NCBI RefSeq assembly: GCF_920987055.1
Contig: NZ_CAKLBX010000001.1
Coordinates: 3,458,501 to 3,522,500, forward strand
Source of the DNA: Novosphingobium sp. CECT 9465
GTDB taxonomy: Bacteria > Pseudomonadota > Alphaproteobacteria > Sphingomonadales > Sphingomonadaceae
Reading direction: 5' to 3'
Length of the DNA stretch: 64,000 nucleotides
This document shows, one piece after another, positions 25,604-34,700 of the stretch. The first letter of the stretch is position 1. Each line of letters opens with the position of its first letter. The notes under the pieces were generated by a model. That model was not told the origin of the DNA, ran no database searches, and saw only the letters and a program-made list of their open reading frames with translations. The position numbers and the translations under genes were made by a program.

Positions 25604-25888
25604 ATGTCGCGTATCTGCGAACTGACCGGTAAGGGCCGCCAAGTCGGTCACAACGTAAGTCACGCCAACAACAAGACCAAGCGCCTGTTCCTGCCCAACC
25701 TGCAGAACGTCACGCTGATGAGCGAGAAGCTGGATCGCAGCTTCAAGTTCCGCGTTTCGACGCACGGCCTGCGCTCGGTCGAGCACAACGGCGGTCTCGA
25801 CAACTGGCTGCTCAAGCAGTCGGACACCAAGCTCAGCTCGCGCGCCCTCAAGGTGAAGCGCGACCTGGTCAAGGCGACCGCAGCCTAA
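25604..25888 (+). CDS. rpmB: 50S ribosomal protein L28
   Basis: 94 residues beginning [20 protein letters not shown], with the L28 signature [12 protein letters not shown] and the C-terminal [12 protein letters not shown]. Component of the large subunit. The form seen has no zinc CxxC pairs, i.e. the C-minus type. It is a single-gene unit with its own promoter and a strong terminator. Confidence 0.97.
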   Translation: MSRICELTGKGRQVGHNVSHANNKTKRLFLPNLQNVTLMSEKLDRSFKFRVSTHGLRSVEHNGGLDNWLLKQSDTKLSSRALKVKRDLVKATAA

Positions 25889-25916
25889 GACCTGCCTCCC
25901 GCAAGGGACGAATTTC

Positions 25917-25952
25917 AAAAGCCCCCTTTCCCATCGCGGAAAGGGGGCTTTT
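25917..25952. terminator. Strong bidirectional terminator after rpmB
   Basis: AAAAGCCCCCTTTCC and GGAAAGGGGGCTTTT form a 15-base perfect stem with a 6-base loop. A-run and T-run flank it, so it can end rpmB on the plus strand and the esterase-like gene on the minus strand. Confidence 0.92.
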
Positions 25953-25964
25953 GGTCTGTGCGGT

Positions 25965-26987
25965 TCATTCCTTCGGCGGCAGTCTGGCCGGATCAAGCCA
26001 CAGTTGCATCACCCGCGTTTCCTGGAATGCCGTATCGTTGGCATCCGAAATGAGCCAGACTCCCACGCGCCCGTCCGCCTCCGTTCGAATCGCCATGCCC
26101 TCGTAATTTTCGCGCAAGGCCGGGCCTTCGATGCGGGCAAGTTCCTGCGTTGCCAGTGGGCGCTTTGGATCGATCGTCGCCATGTCTGCCAGCACGATAC
26201 GGCTGGTGAAGCGGGGCGGAAACAGGTTGAAGCCGCGCGTCAGGATCAGCAGGCGCCCATCGGGCAGCGGCGCCATATCGACCGGATCAAACCCCGCAGG
26301 TGTCAATATCCCGAATTTCTGCGAGGGCGACAGGCCGGGACGGCCTGCAAACAGCAGCCCCAGATGCAGCCCCCCGCGTCCGCCGCCACACGATTCGCAC
26401 AGCATGATCCAACGCCCGTCGGCCAGCCGCGCCATCGCTTCGGCGCCTCCGTTTTCGGGCCAGTCAACCAAAGGCGGCACTGCATGGAAGCCCGCCAGTC
26501 CTGTTTCAGGATCAATCCGCGCGACGTGCCACTCGCTTTCCAGCCCGGTCCAGAGCGAGCCATCCACCGGATCGCGCACGACAGATTCGACGTCGAAGGA
26601 TTCATTCGGCCCTTTGCGCAACCTTCGCACCAGCGTCCGCCCGGTAGGCATTACGTGCGCTCCAGCACCAAGCTGCGGGCCGAAGCCCAGCCAGCCATTG
26701 CGATCACTGACGGCAAGGAAATGGCCCGATGGCAGCGCTACCAGCGCGGAATATCCGCCAAAGCGCTGATTGTCGGACTGCAACCGCCAAAGTCCCTGCA
26801 AGGTGAACGCACCCAGTGCTGCCCGTTCCGCAGGCGGGACCTGGGGTGTCAGCCAGTCAACGCGGACGCGGCTGCTGTCCCCATCGGGCGGAAGCGGCTT
26901 CCATGCCCAGGTGAGCCACAGCAACGGGAGCAGCAGGAAAACAATGGCGAGAAACTTGCGCACGATTTCCCGATGGCAGATCGCCAT
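25965..26987 (-). CDS. Esterase-like activity of phytase family protein
   Basis: 340 residues. One N-terminal hydrophobic anchor or signal (about 12-30) followed by a beta-propeller-like domain. Family features include FGGYSALVALPSGHFLAVSDRNGW, FDVESVVRDPVDGSLWTGLES, NGGAEAMARL and the ending ENYEGMAIRTEADGR...WLISDAND. Named for esterase activity reported in one phytase; the physiological reaction is not known. Predicted periplasmic. It lies between rpmB and msrB, with msrB 49 bases upstream on the same strand. Confidence 0.8.
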   Translation of the reverse strand: MAICHREIVRKFLAIVFLLLPLLWLTWAWKPLPPDGDSSRVRVDWLTPQVPPAERAALGAFTLQGLWRLQSDNQRFGGYSALVALPSGHFLAVSDRNGWLGFGPQLGAGAHVMPTGRTLVRRLRKGPNESFDVESVVRDPVDGSLWTGLESEWHVARIDPETGLAGFHAVPPLVDWPENGGAEAMARLADGRWIMLCESCGGGRGGLHLGLLFAGRPGLSPSQKFGILTPAGFDPVDMAPLPDGRLLILTRGFNLFPPRFTSRIVLADMATIDPKRPLATQELARIEGPALRENYEGMAIRTEADGRVGVWLISDANDTAFQETRVMQLWLDPARLPPKE

Positions 26988-27035
26988 TTAGCGTCAATGA
27001 CTTTGCTTCGGGAAAATCTGGCCGCCCGAATTGAA

Positions 27036-27542
27036 TCAGGCAGGCCGGAATTTCAGGGCATCGCCGTTGATGCAATACCGCAACCCGGTGGGTTGAGGCC
27101 CATCGTTGAAAACGTGGCCCAGATGGCCGCCGCACTGCGCGCAATGCACTTCGGTGCGGGACATGCCCAACGAACGGTCCGTGGTTGTCCCCACCGCGCG
27201 CGGCAGCGGCTTCCAGAAGCTGGGCCAGCCGGTGCCACTCTCAAACTTGGTGGACGAGGCGAACAGCGCGCTGCCATCTGCCGCACAGACGAAGGTGCCC
27301 TTGCGCTTTTCCTTGAGCAGTGCGGACGTGCCGGGGCGTTCCGTGCCTTCCTCGCGCAGGATATAGAATTGTTCGGGCGTCAGCACCCGCTTCCATTCCG
27401 CTTCGGTCTTCTGGATCGGGAAGGTGCCCTTGGCCGCGGGCTTTGCGCTGCAGGCACTGGCCAGCGGCATCGCGACGCCCGCTCCCAGCAAGGCCAGAAA
27501 GCGACGGCGGGGCACATATCGAGAAACCGGTTCATGCATCAT
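27036..27542 (-). CDS. msrB: Peptide-methionine (R)-S-oxide reductase, exported
   Basis: 168 residues from ATG 27542 (or 27539). The N-terminus [20 protein letters not shown] combines a Tat-like twin arginine with a lipobox Cys, suggesting export as a lipoprotein. The MsrB domain has [25 protein letters not shown] and the catalytic Cys in [11 protein letters not shown]. The first zinc pair, normally C-x2-C, is C-A-A-D here while the second is intact. MsrB reduces methionine-R-sulfoxide; here probably in the periplasm or membrane. Confidence 0.9.
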   Translation of the reverse strand: MMHEPVSRYVPRRRFLALLGAGVAMPLASACSAKPAAKGTFPIQKTEAEWKRVLTPEQFYILREEGTERPGTSALLKEKRKGTFVCAADGSALFASSTKFESGTGWPSFWKPLPRAVGTTTDRSLGMSRTEVHCAQCGGHLGHVFNDGPQPTGLRYCINGDALKFRPA

Positions 27543-27690
27543 TGCGGCAACCTTGGTGTGTCCTGCCGATGGGCCGGAAGGGTGAGAAACCCGGGGGGCG
27601 GTGGCCCACCGGCAAGACATGGCAAAGACTAACCACAGCCCGCCATTCCCGTCGTGATGAATATCATAGGTGAGAAGAAATTGCCGTCTT

Positions 27691-28941
27691 TCAAGCCTTC
27701 CGGCGATTTTGCGCGGATCGGCCGAACAGACGGGAAAAAACGCGCCCGCGCGATGTCCTGCCCCGCGAAGGGCCGGATTTCATCACTGTCCGGCGAAACA
27801 TCTGCGCGCCTGCGCGCACGATCAGCACAACCCATAGTACCTGCCAACCCAGTGCCACCAGATGCGGCCAGACTTCTTCATGCTGCGCCGCACGCGCCAG
27901 CATGGCATAAGGTGAACTGACGGGGAAAATCCACGATGCCCATTCGACCCAGGTGCCCGCCGCCGTCAGTGCATAACTGGAAAAGAAGAACACCATCAGC
28001 TGGAACATCGAAACCGGCATCGACAGCGTCTGCACCTCGCGTACGGTGCTGGCCATGCCGCCGATGGACAGGAACAACGATCCCATCAGGAGATAGGCCA
28101 TGGCAAAATAGAGGAAGCCCAGCACGAGGAACAGCGGCCAGCCCACCGCAGGCGTGGCCATTGTGGGCAACCCCTGCCCCCCTGCCAGCACAAGGCCCCC
28201 GCCAACCGCACCCCACACCACGATGCCGACCATGCTGACGCCAAGCATCGCAAACAGCTTGCCCATGAACATCGCATCCATCGGAATGGCCGCCGCCAGC
28301 ACCTCAATGATCTTGTTGCCCTTTTCCTCGACCAGATTGGACAGGACCATGCCTGCAAGCAGCATCGTCAGCAGGAACAGCAGCACTTGCCCGCCCTGCG
28401 CGGTATAGGCCTGGCCGGTCCGTACCTTGGCGACGCTGCCGGTCACCTCCTCCACCGCCACATCGGGATAGACCATGGCCGTGCCAGAGCGCGCATGGGC
28501 GGCAAGGTTCGAGACAAGCCCCACCCATTGCCGCACGCGTTCCTTCGGACCCGCCAGGGTCGGCGCATCGAGCGTCCCCCCCACCACGGCGGTCACCTGC
28601 CGGCCGCTGTCCGCCAATGCGGCGCGGGCGTCAAACTGTTCGCCTGGTTCCAACCGCCGGATCACGACGACCTGCGGGATCGTTCCGGCAAGACGGCCGG
28701 AAAGCTCCTCGCGGGCCGCCAGCATCCGGTCGGCGTCGGCACCGCTCATCGCCAGACCGATGGTCGGGCGATCGACGTTCTGCTGGACCTTGGCGCCGAT
28801 GTTCCCGGCAAGCCCGCCGACGAGCACCGGAAACGCCGGGCCGATCAGGAAGAAAATGAAGGTCTTGGACCAGATCACCGCCACGAAATCGCGCCGGGCG
28901 ATTACCAGCGCCGCGCGCAGCTTTTCGGAAAGGCCGGTCAT
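27691..28941 (-). CDS. ABC-2 type transporter permease (NatB-like)
   Basis: 416 residues. One transmembrane helix near residue 30, a large extracytoplasmic domain (about 50-180), then five C-terminal helices (about 190-390), the NatB/ABC2_membrane_3 topology. Overlaps the ATPase gene by 4 bases. NatAB exports sodium in Bacillus; here the substrate is unknown. Confidence 0.85.
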   Translation of the reverse strand: MTGLSEKLRAALVIARRDFVAVIWSKTFIFFLIGPAFPVLVGGLAGNIGAKVQQNVDRPTIGLAMSGADADRMLAAREELSGRLAGTIPQVVVIRRLEPGEQFDARAALADSGRQVTAVVGGTLDAPTLAGPKERVRQWVGLVSNLAAHARSGTAMVYPDVAVEEVTGSVAKVRTGQAYTAQGGQVLLFLLTMLLAGMVLSNLVEEKGNKIIEVLAAAIPMDAMFMGKLFAMLGVSMVGIVVWGAVGGGLVLAGGQGLPTMATPAVGWPLFLVLGFLYFAMAYLLMGSLFLSIGGMASTVREVQTLSMPVSMFQLMVFFFSSYALTAAGTWVEWASWIFPVSSPYAMLARAAQHEEVWPHLVALGWQVLWVVLIVRAGAQMFRRTVMKSGPSRGRTSRGRVFSRLFGRSAQNRRKA

Positions 28942-29927
28942 CGGGCTTCGCCCCCCTCTTCTTCAAGCGCCCTTGCCGCCGCCTCGCCCGCGATGGCAAC
29001 GAAGGCATCGTGCAGTCCTGCCCGCTCGATAGACAGGCTGAGAATGCCCGCATCGCCTTCGATCAGCGCGCGCAGCAACGGTTCGACGCCCGTTTCAGGC
29101 AGCGTGAAATACCACAATGCGCCTTCGTGCCGCGCATCGGCGGGCAGTGCCGCGCGCCAAGGGCCGTCCTGCGCACGCGTTTCCAGCCGCACCTGCGGGC
29201 GCAAGCGGTCTCGCGCCACGTCGACCGGGCCTGCGAAGGGCACCTTGCCGCCTGCGATGATCGCGACAGAATCACACAGCCGTTCGGCATGGGCGATGAC
29301 GTGGGTCGAGAAAATCACGGTCGTGCCCCGCTCTGCCAGCGCACGGATCATGCGTTCGAGCTTGCCCTGGTTAAGCGCGTCGAGACCTGAAAAGGGTTCA
29401 TCGAACACGACAAGATCGGGCTGGTGGACCAGCGTGCCGAGCAACTGGACCTGCTGCGCCATGCCTTTCGACATCTGACGGATCTGGCGGTCTGCGGCAT
29501 AGCCCAAGCCATGCTCTTCCAGCATTTCGCGGCCCCGGCGGCGCCCTTCCTTGAGCGGCACCCCGCGCAGGGCGGCCAGAAAGGCAATCGCCTCATAGGC
29601 TTTCATCGCTGGATAGAGTCCACGCTCTTCGGGAAGATAGCCGATGCGGCGCGCAACGTCCGTGGGGTGTTCGCAGCCAAGTACGCGGCGATAGCCTTCA
29701 TCGGGATCGATGATGCCCAGAAGCATCCGCAAAGTGGTGGTCTTGCCCGCACCGTTCGGCCCAAGGATACCGTAGATCGAGCCTTTGGGCACCGAAATAT
29801 CCACGCCATCGACGGCGGTGAAGCCATCGAAGCGCTTGACCAGACCGCGCGCCTCGATCGCGAGTTCTACGCCGTGGGCCTCAACGCCGTTGCCGGACAC
29901 GGGCCATTCCCCTAGCTCGATTTTCAT
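28938..29927 (-). CDS. ABC transporter ATP-binding protein (NatA-like)
   Basis: 329 residues. Walker A GPNGAGKTTTLRML, signature loop RQMSKGMAQQVQL (a variant of LSGGQ) and Walker B LVVFDEPFSGLD, followed by the switch His in FSTHVIAHAE. A C-terminal 80-residue extension is common in DrrA/NatA proteins. Couples ATP hydrolysis to the permease encoded next to it. Confidence 0.9.
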   Translation of the reverse strand: MKIELGEWPVSGNGVEAHGVELAIEARGLVKRFDGFTAVDGVDISVPKGSIYGILGPNGAGKTTTLRMLLGIIDPDEGYRRVLGCEHPTDVARRIGYLPEERGLYPAMKAYEAIAFLAALRGVPLKEGRRRGREMLEEHGLGYAADRQIRQMSKGMAQQVQLLGTLVHQPDLVVFDEPFSGLDALNQGKLERMIRALAERGTTVIFSTHVIAHAERLCDSVAIIAGGKVPFAGPVDVARDRLRPQVRLETRAQDGPWRAALPADARHEGALWYFTLPETGVEPLLRALIEGDAGILSLSIERAGLHDAFVAIAGEAAARALEEEGGEAR

Positions 29928-30000
29928 GGATCATGGCCCTAGCGATAGCGGATGAACGAGCGAGGCAGCAAGGTTGGTTAACGGCGCGACAGGGTTTCTG

Positions 30001-31047
30001 ATGGACCGGCTGAAGGCGGAGGCCGCGCGCCTTGGCTTTGCCGCCTGCGGAATCGCGCCTGCCACCGATGATCCGCAGCTTGGCGCGCGGCTGGAACAAT
30101 GGCTGGGCGATGGCCACCACGGCACGATGGAATGGATGGAGACGCGGCTCCACCACCGACGCGGGCCGCAATCGCTGTGGCCGCAGGCGCGCAGCGTGAT
30201 CGCGCTGGGGATGAGCTATGCCCCCGCCGCCGATCCGCGCGCGCTCGAAGCCCATCCCGATCGCGGACGCATTTCAGTCTATGCGCAAGGCGGCGATTAT
30301 CATGACGTGGTGAAGCGCAACCTCAAGGCGCTCGCGCGCTGGCTGGTGGCGCAGGCACCGGGCGAAGAGGTCAAGGTCTTCGTCGATACAGCGCCGGTGA
30401 TGGAAAAGCCGCTGGGGCAGATGGCGGGGATTGGCTGGCAGGGCAAGCACACCAACCTTGTCAGCCGGACGCACGGTTCCTGGCTGTTCCTCGGCGCGAT
30501 CTACACCACGCTGGAGTTTGCCCCGGACCAGCCGCATCCAGACCGCTGCGGATCATGTACCGCCTGCCAGGCCGCCTGCCCGACGCAGGCCTTCCCAGCG
30601 CCCTATCGCCTCGATGCGCGGCGCTGCATTTCGTATCTGACGATCGAACACAAGGGACCGGTGCCAGAGGAGTTCCGCGCCGCGATGGGCAACCGCATCT
30701 ATGGTTGCGACGATTGCCTTGCCGCCTGTCCATGGAACAGCTTTGCCGCCAGCGCACAGGCCAACCGCGCGTTCCTGCCCCGCGCGGAACTGGCCGCACC
30801 GCGACTGGCGGAACTGCTCACGCTTGACGATGCGACATTCCGCAAGGTGTTCAGCGGTTCCCCGATCAAGCGGATCGGGCGCGACCGCATGGTCCGCAAT
30901 TGCCTTTATGCCGCAGGCAACAGCGGGGATCTGCGGTTGTTGGCGCCCGTATCCGCATTGCTCGACGATGCCGATCCAGCGGTGGCAGATGCGGCACGGT
31001 GGGCTTTGAAAATGTTCGCGCAAAGACCGCAGAGAAACAGCGCATAG
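30001..31047 (+). CDS. queG: Epoxyqueuosine reductase
   Basis: 348 residues from ATG 30001; a TTG at 29974 is in frame but less likely. Cobalamin-binding N-terminal domain and two [4Fe-4S] clusters: [16 protein letters not shown] and [18 protein letters not shown] and [13 protein letters not shown] are QueG signatures. It performs the last step of queuosine synthesis, reducing epoxyqueuosine in tRNA. The last eleven codons lie in a dispersed inverted repeat (31019-31133), so the C-terminus is repeat-derived. Confidence 0.93.
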   Translation: MDRLKAEAARLGFAACGIAPATDDPQLGARLEQWLGDGHHGTMEWMETRLHHRRGPQSLWPQARSVIALGMSYAPAADPRALEAHPDRGRISVYAQGGDYHDVVKRNLKALARWLVAQAPGEEVKVFVDTAPVMEKPLGQMAGIGWQGKHTNLVSRTHGSWLFLGAIYTTLEFAPDQPHPDRCGSCTACQAACPTQAFPAPYRLDARRCISYLTIEHKGPVPEEFRAAMGNRIYGCDDCLAACPWNSFAASAQANRAFLPRAELAAPRLAELLTLDDATFRKVFSGSPIKRIGRDRMVRNCLYAAGNSGDLRLLAPVSALLDDADPAVADAARWALKMFAQRPQRNSA

Positions 31048-31133
31048 GCGCTGGCACAATTCGGACATCAGGCCAGAGTTTGCTGTAAAACTCCGCCGCG
31101 ACGCGACCTGCCCTTAACTCTGCGGTCTTTGCG
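31019..31133. repeat. 16-base inverted repeat overlapping the end of queG
   Basis: CGCAAAGACCGCAGAG (31019-31034) and CTCTGCGGTCTTTGCG (31118-31133) are perfect complements 83 bases apart. The left arm is coding for the queG C-terminus; the right arm lies between queG and the convergent reductase gene. It resembles a short dispersed element rather than a simple terminator. Confidence 0.8.
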
Positions 31134-31153
31134 GCCTCTGCGCGAGCAAATTC

Positions 31154-32401
31154 CTACGTCGCCATTTCCTTCAGCGGCACACTGGCATCAGCGAGCAATT
31201 CGGGCGCGATCTGGGCGCGGGCTTCGACCAGTTTCTTGCCCTGGACATAATCCCTGACCATGTTCACGCAATCGAGCGCAATGACCTTGCCCGCTTTGAG
31301 ATAGACCACCGAGAACGAGCGCGTTGCCGGATCGCCGCGCAGCACGGCGTTGTCATGGCCGGTCGAAAGCCCAACCGTTTGCAGCTTGAGGTCATACTGG
31401 TTCGACCAGAACCACGGCGTTGCCTTGTAAGGCACAGGCGCGCCGCAGATATCCTTGGCTGCAACCGTCGCCATATCGTTGGCATTCTGCACCGATTCGA
31501 GCCGGATCACCGCGCCGTCGGCAAAATCGTTGGCATGCGCCGCGCAATCGCCGATCGCATAGATATCGGGCAGGGATGTGCGGCAGAATTCATCCACGTC
31601 CACGCCGTTGCCCCCCGATGCACCCGCCGTGATCAGCGGCCCGATGCAGGGGATGATGCCGATGCCGACGATCACGATGTCAGCGGGAAGCACCGATCCA
31701 TCTGCCATGCGTACGCCGGTCACCTTGGTGCCATCGCCTTCGATGCAGTCCATCGCCGCACCCGTGCGCAGATCGACGCCATGGGCGCGGTGTTCGGCCT
31801 GGTAGAATTCCGAGAGCGATTCACCCGCCACGCGCGCCAGCACACGCGGCAGCGCTTCAAGCAGGGTCACATGCACATCGAACTTGGTCAGCACCGCGGC
31901 TGCTTCCAGACCGATATAGCCACCGCCGATCACCACCGCGCGCCTGGCTCCGGCGTCAAGTTCGGTCATCAGCCGGTCGGCGTCTTCCTTGGTACGCACG
32001 GCGTGAACACCGGCCAGTTCGGCGCCCATGCACGAAAGACGGCGCGGATCGCCGCCGGTCGCCCATATCAGCTTGCCATATTCCACTTGCGAGCCGTCGC
32101 TCAGCGTCACAGTGTGTGCAGACGGATCGAGCGAGACGACTTCCGTACCCAGCTTCATCTCGATGTTCTTGTCGACCCAGAACTGCGCAGGGCGGATGCA
32201 GATGCGTTCGAAGGTCTTTTCGCGGGCAAGATATTCCTTGGACAGCGGGGGACGTTCATAGGGAATTTCGGGTTCGCGCCCGATGACCAGCACACGACCT
32301 TCAAAACCGTTCTGACGCAGCGCAATGCCCGCTTGCGCCCCGCCATGGCCTGCGCCGACAATGATGACATCCGCACGTTCCATCTGCGTATTCCCAGCCA
32401 T
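31154..32401 (-). CDS. NAD(P)H-dependent ferredoxin reductase of the P450 type (ArR-like)
   Basis: 415 residues. FAD motif [18 protein letters not shown], the [18 protein letters not shown] loop, NAD motif [13 protein letters not shown] near 160, and [11 protein letters not shown]-terminal [15 protein letters not shown] is typical of putidaredoxin-reductase-type enzymes. From memory it closely resembles ArR, the reductase serving several Novosphingobium aromaticivorans P450s. It may therefore feed the ferredoxin at 16389 and the P450 at 22948, although they are 7-15 kb away and those systems use a [2Fe-2S] ferredoxin. Confidence 0.9.
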   Translation of the reverse strand: MAGNTQMERADVIIVGAGHGGAQAGIALRQNGFEGRVLVIGREPEIPYERPPLSKEYLAREKTFERICIRPAQFWVDKNIEMKLGTEVVSLDPSAHTVTLSDGSQVEYGKLIWATGGDPRRLSCMGAELAGVHAVRTKEDADRLMTELDAGARRAVVIGGGYIGLEAAAVLTKFDVHVTLLEALPRVLARVAGESLSEFYQAEHRAHGVDLRTGAAMDCIEGDGTKVTGVRMADGSVLPADIVIVGIGIIPCIGPLITAGASGGNGVDVDEFCRTSLPDIYAIGDCAAHANDFADGAVIRLESVQNANDMATVAAKDICGAPVPYKATPWFWSNQYDLKLQTVGLSTGHDNAVLRGDPATRSFSVVYLKAGKVIALDCVNMVRDYVQGKKLVEARAQIAPELLADASVPLKEMAT

Positions 32402-32533
32402 TCGAATCCTCCCAGCTTTCCGCCCGGTTTGGCCAAAAGCGCGCCTTCGTCAACTGACCGGCGTCAAAAATACCCACCGTTGCCAACTTTCTTGCGCCCG
32501 ATGATTCCGCGCCTCCTCGTCAACCGTGCGCTC

Positions 32534-33151
32534 TCAGACTTCGACGATCAGCCCAGCCAGCCGCACGACTTCCGCGCGGTCATGGCTGACGTAGAGGATC
32601 GGCAAGCGCAATTCGTCGCGCAAACGCTCGATCACGGCCAGGACTTCCTCGCGCCGCGAACGATCCAGCGCCGCCAGAGGCTCGTCCATCAGCAGAAAAC
32701 GCGGGCCGCTCAAAAGCGCGCGCCCGATGGCGACACGCTGCGCTTCTCCACCCGACAGCGTCTTGGGCCAGCGCTCAAGCAAGGCGCCGATACCCAGGAA
32801 ATCCGCCGCATCTTCCAGCGACATCAACGCCTGCCCATGGGCACGGTCCGCGCCATAACGCAAGTTGTCGCGCACCCGCATGTGCGGAAACAGACGCCCG
32901 TCCTGAAACACATACCCCGCGCGCCGCTCCTGCGGCGAAAGATCAATGCCTGCCGCGCTGTCGAACAGGACTTCGCCACCCACCGCGATGCGCCCGGCAT
33001 CGGGCCGCAACAACCCGGCGGCCATGTTCAGCAGCGATGTCTTGCCCGCACCCGAAGGGCCGAACAGCGCGGTCAGGCCTGCCCCGGCGTCGAAATCCGC
33101 CGATACGGATGCATCGCCCAGTTGCCGCTGCACACGTATTTCAAAGGACAT
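32534..33151 (-). CDS. modC: Molybdate ABC transporter ATP-binding protein
   Basis: 205 residues. Walker A GPSGAGKTSLL, signature LSGGEAQRVAIGRAL, Walker B FLLMDEPLAALD and the switch His in YVSHDRAE. E. coli ModC is about 350 residues with a C-terminal Mop (TOBE) domain; that regulatory domain is absent here. Last gene of modABC; overlaps modB by 11 bases. Confidence 0.88.
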   Translation of the reverse strand: MSFEIRVQRQLGDASVSADFDAGAGLTALFGPSGAGKTSLLNMAAGLLRPDAGRIAVGGEVLFDSAAGIDLSPQERRAGYVFQDGRLFPHMRVRDNLRYGADRAHGQALMSLEDAADFLGIGALLERWPKTLSGGEAQRVAIGRALLSGPRFLLMDEPLAALDRSRREEVLAVIERLRDELRLPILYVSHDRAEVVRLAGLIVEV

Positions 33152-33833
33152 GGCCGCCCCTTCCCGTACGCCGGGCGAGCGCTTCGGACACGATCAGCGC
33201 GGCCAGCGAAAGCAGGACCGAAACCACCGCAAGCCTGACGACCTGCGGCTCTGCTCCGGGAACCTGAAGCGCGCTGTAGATCGCCAGCGGCAGGGTCTGG
33301 GTCTCACCCGGAATGTTCGAAACGAACGTGATCGTCGCACCGAATTCGCCCAGCGACCGCGCAAACCCCAGGACTGTCGCCGCAATCACGCCGGGCAAAG
33401 CCAGCGGCAGGGTGATCGTGCGGAACGTGCGCCAGCGCGATGCGCCCAGTGTCATCGCTGCCTGTTCCAGCCGGGGATCGACCGCTTCGATCGACAGGCG
33501 CATCGCCCGTACCATCAGCGGCAGCGCCATTACCCCAGCCGCCAGCGCCGCGCCGGTCCAGCGGAACATGAACGTCATGCCGAACCACGCTTCAAGCCAG
33601 CGCCCGGCCGGCCCTTGCGGCCCGAAGGCGATCAGCAGCAGCCATCCCATGACCACGGGCGGCAGGACCAGCGGCAGATGCACCAGGGCATCGAGCACGA
33701 CCTTGCCGGGAAAGCGCCCCCGCGCCAGCGCCCACGCCAGAGCGAATGCCAGCGGCAGACACAGGCCAACCGCGACGGCGCCGACCTTCAGCGAAAGGCG
33801 GACGACCTCCCATTCCTCCGGTCCCAGCGTCAT
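33141..33833 (-). CDS. modB: Molybdate ABC transporter permease
   Basis: 230 residues, five to six transmembrane segments, with the EAA-like loop AAMTLGASRWRTFRTITLPLALPG conserved in ModB and CysT/W. GEFGATITFVSNIPGETQTL is a ModB signature. Inner-membrane channel of the molybdate importer. Starts directly after modA. Confidence 0.93.
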   Translation of the reverse strand: MTLGPEEWEVVRLSLKVGAVAVGLCLPLAFALAWALARGRFPGKVVLDALVHLPLVLPPVVMGWLLLIAFGPQGPAGRWLEAWFGMTFMFRWTGAALAAGVMALPLMVRAMRLSIEAVDPRLEQAAMTLGASRWRTFRTITLPLALPGVIAATVLGFARSLGEFGATITFVSNIPGETQTLPLAIYSALQVPGAEPQVVRLAVVSVLLSLAALIVSEALARRTGRGGHVL

Positions 33834-34604
33834 TCAGCGCGCACCAAAGCCTCGGCGGGCAAGGATAGTCCGGCCTTCGCGCGAGATGAGGAATCGGCGA
33901 AACGCTTCGGCCTCGCGATGGCTCGACGTCTTCAACAGCGCCACCGGGTAGGTGATCGGCGGATGACTGCTGGCGGGAAACATTCCGATCACCCGCACTT
34001 TGCCCGATGCGCGCGCATCGGTGGCGTAGACCACGCCGAGCGGCACCACCCCGCGTTCCACCAGCGCCAATGCCGCGCGAACATTTTCGGCAGGCACGAT
34101 CCGCCCCGCGATGTCGCGCCAGACGCCCAGCCGTTCCAGCGCGGCCTTGGCATAGCGGCCCGCCGGAACGGTCGCCGGATCAGCCAGCGCCAGGCGTCCG
34201 CTGCCCAGTGCGCGGCCCAGTGCAAAACCCGGCGTGATACGCAGCTTGAGCGCGCTCGTTCCCGGAGCCACCAGCACCAGCCTGTTTTCGGTCAATCGCG
34301 CCCGCGTTCCCGCCCGCAGCAACGCCTTGCCCTGCAAGTAGTCCATCCATTCTTCGTCCGCCGAAACGAACAGATCGGCCTTCGCGCCGGCTTCAACCTG
34401 CCGTGCAAGCGCGGAAGAGGCGGCAAACGAAAGGACGGGGCGCGGATGGTTCAAGGCCGCCCAGCGATTGGCAGCGTCGGTCAGGGCTTCCTGCATGCTC
34501 ACGGCGGCCAGGACCAGCGGTCCCCGCTCCTGCGCGGATGCATGGCCGGTCACCATAAAGCTGGAAAATGCGAGAACCAGCAGCATTCGAACGAGGAGGA
34601 TCAT
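33834..34604 (-). CDS. modA: Molybdate-binding periplasmic protein
   Basis: 256 residues with a signal peptide (VRMLLVLAFSSFMVTGHASAQE). ModA features: AAVSMQEALTDAANRW, SFAASSALARQVEAGAKADLFVSADEEWMD, LGVVYATDA. Binds molybdate or tungstate. ATG 34604 has GGAG six bases upstream. A ModE-type palindrome lies 17 bases before the start. Molybdenum demand in the window itself is not evident. Confidence 0.92.
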   Translation of the reverse strand: MILLVRMLLVLAFSSFMVTGHASAQERGPLVLAAVSMQEALTDAANRWAALNHPRPVLSFAASSALARQVEAGAKADLFVSADEEWMDYLQGKALLRAGTRARLTENRLVLVAPGTSALKLRITPGFALGRALGSGRLALADPATVPAGRYAKAALERLGVWRDIAGRIVPAENVRAALALVERGVVPLGVVYATDARASGKVRVIGMFPASSHPPITYPVALLKTSSHREAEAFRRFLISREGRTILARRGFGAR

Positions 34605-34620
34605 GCAGACTCCGGCAAGG

Positions 34621-34640
34621 CTATATACCTGCGTATATAG
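34621..34640. promoter_or_regulatory. ModE-type operator upstream of modABC
   Basis: Perfect 20-base palindrome CTATATACCTGCGTATATAG, i.e. TATATA-N6-TATATA. The E. coli ModE site is close to TATATA-N6/7-TATATAA. It lies 17 bases before modA, where repressor binding would block transcription when molybdate is sufficient. No modE gene is in the window. Confidence 0.8.
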
Positions 34641-34700
34641 ACAGGCCGTGCCTGAACCAACCCCTTTCCCTCCAATGGCTTTCGCGGCCCACGCCGATTT

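Noticed and set aside
26004..27632. 542-codon plus-strand frame
   Set aside because: Runs antisense through two real genes (phytase-like esterase and msrB) and their gap; no domains.
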